From Thiotrichaceae bacterium (lineage in GTDB: Bacteria > Pseudomonadota > Gammaproteobacteria > SZUA-140): 64,000 nt of DNA. Under the pieces are notes generated by a model that was not told where the DNA came from, made no database searches, and was given only the letters and a program-made list of their open reading frames with translations. Made by a program: the position numbers and the translations under genes. Location of the stretch: contig NVTY02000010.1 in assembly GCA_002401765.2 (NCBI GenBank), positions 48,433 to 112,432 on the forward strand. Direction: 5' to 3'. Shown here in pieces: positions 32,901-41,900 of the stretch (position 1 is its first letter; each line of letters starts with the position of its first letter).

Positions 32901-35900
32901 TGGTGGTGAGCCTGAACTCTGGTTTGAAAATGTCAGCGTTGATGCGGGTCAGTTTATTTCTGATTTTGTCGGCCCTATTCTAGACCCGATCATCACTGTG
33001 ATTGAACCAATTCTACCGTTGTTAGAGATGTTGACGCAGGAAATTGGATTTCTTAAAGAGCTAGATGCACCGTTTGTATCACTACGCGACATGGTGGCGT
33101 TGGTGCTTGGCCCGGCAGCAGTTGCACCGATTGATGCGCTGGTATCACTTTCTGACATCATTGATATCGCACGCGAGTTTGCCGACAGTGGCTTGATCAG
33201 CTTCGGTGATTTCGAAATCAACCTGGGTGATGAAAATACGCCATCAACTCCGACACAGACCGAATCGAAAAAGACGAGTAGCTCTGGTAGTGGTTCATCG
33301 GGTAGTGGTTCAAGCGGGAGTGGATCGACTAGCAATAACGATGCAACAAAGAGTCGTATTGATGAATTTTCCTCTCAAGGTAGCTTTGAGCTTTCACTGA
33401 TTCAAGATCCATTTAATGCGGTTAACCTGCTGCTGGGTAATACCGCTGATATCTTTAAATACACCCTGCCAGCACTTAACATCGAGATGGAGTTTGGTAA
33501 ATCAATTCCAATCTTCCCCGGTTTAAATGCGCGCTTTGGTGGCGGTGTTGATCTGGTGACCGATTTTACCTTTGGCTTTGATACACGCGGGTTTAACCAG
33601 TTTGAGGATGGTGGATGGGAAGACCCGCTGTTGCTGTTTAATGGTTTTTACATGGATGACAACATTGTTAATGGTGTTGATAACCCTGAGGTGGTATTTG
33701 GTGTGACACTGTCTGCGGGTGCTTCATTGGGTGTGGGTGGCCTGATTGAAGCGGGTGTTGAAGGTGGCATACGCGGTGAGGTTAAATTTGATTTTAATGA
33801 TGTAGCGCCGGATGATGGAAAATTCTACGCTGATGAGATGTTGAAGCGCCTTGATCAAGGGGTCGAGTGTTTGTTTGATATTGAGGGTTCAGTCTCTGCT
33901 TTTCTCGATGCATTTTTGTGGGTCGGTCTTGATTTAGGCTTCTCTGAAATAACCCTGTATGAATATCGGCATAGCTTTATTAATGAAGTGCTGGCTGATT
34001 TTAGCCATCATTGCGCGGAGCCAGCCACACCGGATATTGCCGATTTCAATAGCACTAACGGTGAGCTAACCCTTCGTTATGAGGGCGCCAATGTGGGCAG
34101 TGCACAGAACTATACGGTTGAATATGTTGATGGGCCGCTTGACCTTGAGGCGCTCTACAATTACGCCGCAGCGTCAACAGAAGATGCTGGCCGTGATGAT
34201 ACTGCGAAGACCTTATGGGTGGATAAAAATGGGCGTAATCTGACTGAGGGTGCCAATGGTTCGGGCTCGCCACTGTCTGATCAAGTGGTGATTAAATCTC
34301 GCGGTGTGATTGAGGTCTATAACGTTGCAGACATCAAGTCGATAACGGCTGTTGGTACCGATGAGACAGATCGCTACACCATCAGTGATGGTGTGATTGA
34401 GCAGGGTGCGCTTACCGCCATTGAACTGATAACCCGTGGTGGGGATGACTATATCAACCTTGGTGGTAAAAACGGGCTGGGTAATGGTGCGCTTGTCAGT
34501 AGTGTGATCGATGCGGGAAGCGGTAACGATGTGATCCATGGTAGTGCCTATGCTGACATCATCAGTGGTGGTAGCGGCAACGATGAGATTTTTGGCTATG
34601 CCGGTGATGATTGGCTTCATGGCGTTGAGGATGGCGTTAGCGCTAACCTGGAAGGGAGTGATTTAACAGCGCGTAACTTTGACCGGATTAGCGGCGGCGC
34701 GGGTGCCGATGAGATTTTTGGTGGTGATGGTGATGACCAGCTCAAGGGTGACTTTGATGAAGAGTTATCTGAAAACCGCACGCTGAATGGCGCTGACATT
34801 ATTCAGGGCGGCGCGGGTAACGATTATATCCTCGGTGGTGGCGGTGATGATGTGCTTTCTGGTGGCAGCGGCAATGATCATCTTGTGGGTGGCAGTGGTG
34901 CTGATACGCTAAATGCAGGTAGTGATAACGACCTGCTTGAAGGTGGTGTTGGCGCGGATACATTACATGGTGACTCAGGTCGAAACACACTAATTGGTGG
35001 TGCAGACGACGATAGTATTTATGGTGGTAGTGGCCAGGATACCGTTGAATGGACTAACGGCGATGGCAGTGATGTTGAGGTGGTGGGTGGCGCTGGCTTT
35101 GATACGCTTATCCTCAAGGTAGTGGGCGAGAATAATGACGTTGTCACGGTGTCGGATAATGCCGGTGAAGCGCTGGTTAACTTCAATGGCCAACTCTTTA
35201 GCCTTGCTTCATTTGAAGGGATTGATCTGGATGTCGGCATTGGTCGAGATACGGTTACGGTTGATGATCTGCGTGGCACATCGATCCAGAGTTTTATTCT
35301 AGATATGGGGCAGGGCGAAGTAACAGAAACTACCCCGGTGAGTAAAATTATCGGCATTGATGTACGCAACGAAATCGCGGTGGTGCAGGTAGAGCCGGTG
35401 ATGGATGGTGTGAATCAGCAGATATTCCTGCCTGATGAGCCATTTGCTAGTGGCCACGAAGAACTGGATGGTTTTTATCAATACACGGTGGGCAGCCCCA
35501 CTTATCTATTCGACGACCATGGTGAGCCGCTGCTTGTTTCTCGTGAGATCGGTGATGAGGGTTATCTCATCCACGATGTGGCGGGTGGCCTACCGGCTGA
35601 TATCTCGGTTGAGTCTTTACGCGAAGTACAAACGCGCAGTGATGCACCACTACAACAGGTGTTTTTACCTGAAGATGAACTGGAAGGTGAGCAAGAAGTT
35701 CTAGAATCATTCTATCGACTTAATGGCGATGCGCAGGGCTACCTTTTTTATACCTCTGGTGCTCCGATATTTGCTGAACATCTAGGGCTTCAAGTTCAGG
35801 CGGTTGAGGGTGGTTTTACTGCTGGACTGACAGTGGATGATTTTTATGCGGTTGAAACGCGTAATCAAATCACAATCACTGCGGGCGAACAGTCAGTGAG

Positions 35901-38900
35901 AGAGATATTTAGTGTGGGTGAGGCGTTCTCCGCTAATCATAGCAGTGACCTTGAGTTCTATCGTGTGGATGCTGAACAGATGGATGGGGTACGTGAATCT
36001 GAACTCGGTTATCTATTTGATGATGAGGGAGAACCTCTACTTGAGATGGTAATGATCGGTGCTGATGAGCATCAGGTGCAGTCTATCGAAGGCGGTTATA
36101 GCGGTGAGTTTGAAATTACCACGACTGACCAGCTCAAGCGCGTTGAAACACGGCTTGTTATTCAATCCAACTCAGAACGTTCAGTGGTTTATGTGCCAGA
36201 ACTTGATGAAGATGGCAATGAGGTTAAAGATTCAGAGGGACGGGTTGTCATGGTGGCCAGTGATGATACCGATTTGTTTGTAAAGCCGCTGTTTGATCTT
36301 GACTACGATGTTGATACCTTGAATATATTCGGTAGCGATGGCGTCGATCAATTTGATGTGAGTACTGAATATAAGGAGAGCTTGTCTACAGATGTGATTG
36401 CTATCCAGCAAGCGGGCGGTGTTCTGTTTAATGTAGTGAATGGCCGAGTCGATAGTGATGTGATCTCGATTGATACTGGCGATGGTGATGACATCATTGA
36501 CGCGAGTGGTATTGAAGTCAATATGCTGGATCACCTGAGTATTATCTCGGGTGGTGATGATGACATCGTGATTGGCAGTGCATTTACCGATATCATTAAT
36601 AGCGGTAGCGGTGATGACACGGTAACGGGTGGTGCGAGTGTTGATACCTTTATTGATGAGTCGGGCAACGACACCCTGGTTGAAGCGCGCAATGAATCTG
36701 GTTTTCGTGATATTTCACTGTTTGATAATTACCTGATTGTCGGTTTCTTGCCTAACGCGGCGCTTGAAACTTACGATAGTTATCGCGCTGGGGCTGAGGT
36801 TGAAAGCCTGCTTTATAACGATGCCCCTATTTTCGAAAATGCCCGTATCTCTGGTGGCGAAAACATTAATGTGTTAGTGGTGGGTGATGATGATGGCGCT
36901 GTGACGGTGGGTGGTAATACCTTGGCTGTCGAAAATTGGGGTGGCAATGTCATCCTTGATAATCAAGGTGGTGGAGGGGGTACCTCTCCTGAGCAATATA
37001 TTGTCTTTATGGATGGCAATGGCGGAATGGATGTCTTGATTGAAGATACTGGCGGTAGTGCTGGTACTGATGAATTGATGATTTATGGTTCTGCGCTCAA
37101 TGAGTTTTACACCCTTGAAGTGCTGAATCCTGGCACTGCAGATGAAGATGCACGTGTACGAGCCAATAAGAACGGTATGCAAGACCTGGTGCATTATGAT
37201 GACCAGCTAGATGGCCTGACGATTAATACACTTGGCGGTGATGATCAGTTGCTGCTAAATGATAATCGGGCTGAAACCACCATTTATAGCGGTTCCGGTG
37301 AAGATAGCATTGTCATTGGTACGGTGGGTACCACCATTGATGAAAACAACATTTCAGTGGTGGATGTCGATAACATGACGCCAGGCATCTCTGTTCTCAC
37401 CAATATCTACGGTGGCAGCGGCGATGACTATTTTGAAGTCAACCATAACCTTGCCACGCTATGGCTCTATGGTAATACCGGTGATGATACCTTTGTACTG
37501 AACACTTTTCTGGTGAAGAAAGATGTCGCTGATACATTGGAAGAGCAGCGGACCCTGGGTATTGTCGGTGGTGAAGGTAAAAACAGCTATGACATGCGGG
37601 TAGATGAAGAAGAGATCGGTGATCTCTATGACTATCTGCAAAATGGTAATGTCATTATTGATGGCGGCCCCGGTACCGATACCATTGTGATTAACGGCAC
37701 CGCGATTAGTGATCTTTTTGTGATTACCGAAAACTTTGTTGCTGGTGCCGGCCGCTATGTGACATTCGAGAATATTGAACGCCTGGAGATTAATGGTGCG
37801 GCGGGGGATGATCAAATCTATGTGCTGAGTACCGCTGAAGGAATGGAAACGGTGGTGCGTGGTGGCTCTGGTAATGATGAAATTCATATGGGCGGTGATG
37901 CACCGGCGGTTCATTTTGATCCGCCTGAATTTCTTTTCAGCCCTGAGGCCGTGTTGGTGCAGAATCTACGTGAAATTTATCCGGTGTTGTCGCAAGACCG
38001 CGCCAGCCACGGTCCCAATGTATATACCGCGTGGGAGAGTGTTGAGTTAACGCATTACTCTAAGCGAGATGGTACGAGCTATGCGCACTATCGTTATACA
38101 TCACCGCTATATAGTTACTCCTCTATCGAGAGTGATCTGCTACGCTGGATTGAAAACAATAAGATCAATTTAATGGAGGTCGCTAACAACCAGCATGTGC
38201 AGGATGTTTCATCTGTATTTGCCTATGATGGTTTTACTTTTTATCAGGCGGGTGATTCCGCTCAGGATCGAGCTTTGATTGGTATTACGGTTCAGAGTTT
38301 GTCTAATAGCTTTAGTCAGTGGGACTCTCATAAATGGAACGAACATCACTCTGCTAAAATTGCGAGCACCGTGAGTTACACCATGGCGGGTTATAACTTT
38401 ATTGATTTTGATGATCGTTACTACCAGGTAAGTTCTGCGATAGCACCGAGTAAACTGTGGTTAGACCCTGATAAATATGCGGTTAAAGAAGCGCGTTCAG
38501 ATGATATGACTGCCTTCAAGGGACATTTAACCATTGATGGTGGCGAGTCCTTTGATGAGTTGGGCAATGCGCATCAAGATCGTTTTGTGGCGCATAATGA
38601 AGATGGCACGGTGACAACGGGCGCATTGGAAGCGCTGCATGATGTGCAGTTGCGTGATGCTGATGGGCGTTGGTTGTTTGACGCGGGCGATGTCGATGCG
38701 AATGATGAAGATGGTGGTTATGACCTGATTGCAACAGGTAATGTTGCGGTTGGTGATGTCTGGACTGTTGATGTTGATGGTGATGCGTTCACATATACCA
38801 GTGTTGACGGTGATGACATCAATGCGGTGCAGGATGCACTGCGGGCGTTGGTACAGGGCCATAGCGATTTCACCACGGCATTAACGATCAATGATAACGA

Positions 38901-41900
38901 AACTGTGGCTACCGCAGATGATCTACGGATATTGAATATTCAACGTGGTGATGGTGGCGAAATTGGCTCGGTGGTGTTTAGTACGACTAATAGTGATTCT
39001 CGTGAAGCGTTGAGCACCAAGGTCTTTGGTGATGCTGCATTAACAGATAGTGACCGCATACTGGAAAGCACGGTTGCATTGACCGGCTTTGGCCAGTTTG
39101 GCACCGAGATCGATAATATCCAGGAAATGGAACTGCGTCTCTCTGATGGCGTTGATACGCTGACCATTGAAGGCAGTATTAATGGCCACACAGAAGTGTC
39201 GCTGGGTGGTGCAGATGATATTGTGAATGTTCTCTCTACCTCCGGTGATGTCACTATTCTGGGTGGCGCAGGGGATGATACTGTCTATATTGGTGATGCG
39301 ACCCATACCACGGATGATATCGCCGGAGCGCTTGTATTTAAGGGCGATGCCCATCGCTATGAAGTTTCTTCGGGTACGGGTGTCATGCTGGATGTGGTGG
39401 ATATTGATGCCACGACTGGACAGCAGAAGATGCTAGCGGTTGAGGTTACTCAGGCGAATCTAAACACTTACTTCCAAAACCCTCCGACCATCAATGACAG
39501 CGATTATTATTTTGATAATGCCGCTGTTTATGATGGTGCCGCTGGTTTCGAGTTGATCGACCCTGTCAGCGGTGAGTTTGTTGAGAAGAGCGGTAAGATC
39601 CAGTATCAAAATGGTCAGACGGTTGCTCAACATGGTAATCAATTGAATGAGAGTGGTGTTGCCATGTCAGCACTGTCAATCACTCATCTGAATAACACAG
39701 TTAATGTTTTTACGGTGAAACCTCAAGTTGAGGAATTTCAGGTCAAGGTTGAAGTCCGTGATACCCACTTGATGGAAGAGACTGAAGTGACCGAGACTTA
39801 TGTTGAGCGGGTGACGTCAGGCGCGGGTAGTAATGATCGTTTACTGATTAATAACCGTAGCTCATTGACGGCGCAGAATGGTCAGTTGAGCGCAACGCAT
39901 GTGACTGGTCTGGGTATGGACGATGGCATTGAATACAGTGGTATTGAAGCGGTTACCATCGATCTAGGTGACTTGGCGGATACCTTTGATATTGTTGGCT
40001 CTTCAGTATCATCAACGCTTAATACCCACGGTGGTGACGATGTAATTAATATCTCGTCTGATGGTGCCACGCTAATGGGAGACCTTGATGGTCTCGATAG
40101 CTCACTGAATATCGATGCGGGTAGTGGTGCTAATGCGCTTAATGTAAGTGATGTTGCGGATAGTACAGGAGATACTGTGTTGATCAGTGATGTTCACATC
40201 AGCGTCGGCGATTCAGATATTCATTATGTGGCTACGGCGGGTAACTTTCTCGGTGGTATCGATGTTCAGCTGGGCAGTGGCGGTAATATTATTACCATAG
40301 ATAGCTTGTTGTCTGATTCTCCAACGACGATACATGCGGGTCTGGGCAGTGATAATGTCACCGTGAGTAACAATAGTGATGCCACACTTGATCATATTAA
40401 TTCACTGTTAACCATTGATGGGCAGAGTGGCATTAATATACTGAATGTTAGTGATGATGGCGAGTCTTCAAACAGTAGCGGTGTATTGAGCGATAACAGC
40501 ATTACCGGTCTGGGAATGGCCATGGATGATATCGCTAAGGGGATTCGTTACAGCAATATCGAACAGCTAACTATCACGCTGGGTAGTGGTGCCGATCAAT
40601 TCCTGGTGATGGATACTCACACAAGGTTAACGCAATTAAACAGTGAAGATGGCATTGATACCATTACGATAGAAGGTGTTTCTGGTATTACGGATGTACT
40701 CACTGGTGCGAGCAGCGATATTTTCCATGTGGGTGTTGCTGGCGCGCTTGATAGTGCGATGCATGCCTTGCTGAACCTTGATGGCGAAAGCAGTGCTGAT
40801 ATTTATAACTTCTACCTGGCGGGTGCTGGGGCTGCATTAATTAATGTGCTGGATAGTGGTGGCAGTCGTGGTGATACCATTAATATTGATGGTACTGCCG
40901 CAGCTGATCAGTTCTTATTGCGCCGTGAATTCATTGCCAAAGTGAACGGTGATGAGGTTGAGCGCATTAACTACAACAGCAATATTGAACTACTGACGAT
41001 TGATAGCTTTGCTGGTGAAGATCGTTTCCATCTTGATGATAATAGCGCTGAAACATTGATTAATACCGGTGATGATAGTGATTACATCCAGGTTGGCCAG
41101 ATGTTCAAGGAAGTGCGTGAACCAGCTCATGTGGTAAGTGGCGATACGTTTGATACGGTTGAAACCACCAAAGGTCTATTGAGTAACGGTATCAACTTTG
41201 AAACTACCATTAATGGTGGTGAGGGTGCTGATAGTTTTCTGGTGATGCATAACCAGGCTCAGCTAAACCTGAATGGTGATGCGGGTGGCGATAGCTTTGT
41301 GGTACGTGCCTTTGCGCTGGTGGTTGGGGAATCCACTCAGAAAGCGACCGATATTGCGGGCGGTGACGATGCTGATTACATCGAATATGCCGAAAATTCA
41401 GCGGTGACGATCGATGGTGGTGATGGTGCTGATCGCGTCGTGGTAGTTGCAACAGAACAAGATGATGTGATTGTGGTTACCGATACGGGTGTCTATGGTG
41501 CTGGGGTGAATGTGAATTTCACCAATATCGAGATCCTTGAGATCGATGCGATGGAGGGGGATGATCGCATCTATATCCAGTCAACTAATAGCGACATGGT
41601 AACGTACATCTACGGTGGTTTAGGCAGTGACAGCTTTTACCTGGGTGCCGATGTACCGCATGATGTGGTGGCAAAAGATGCCGCTGGCAATGATGTGATT
41701 TTTCCTGATGTATTGCAGATGCTTGATCGTATTCAAGGCCCGTTGATTATTCAGGGCGGTCTTGATCTATTGGCTGATCGTACGATTCCTAACGCGCTGA
41801 TGTTACCAACGGAGAGCGATGGTGACGCGTTCGATATCGTTGATCACCCCAACTATCACGTTCGTGAAGAAGAGCAGACGGATACCCTAAACGTATTTGA

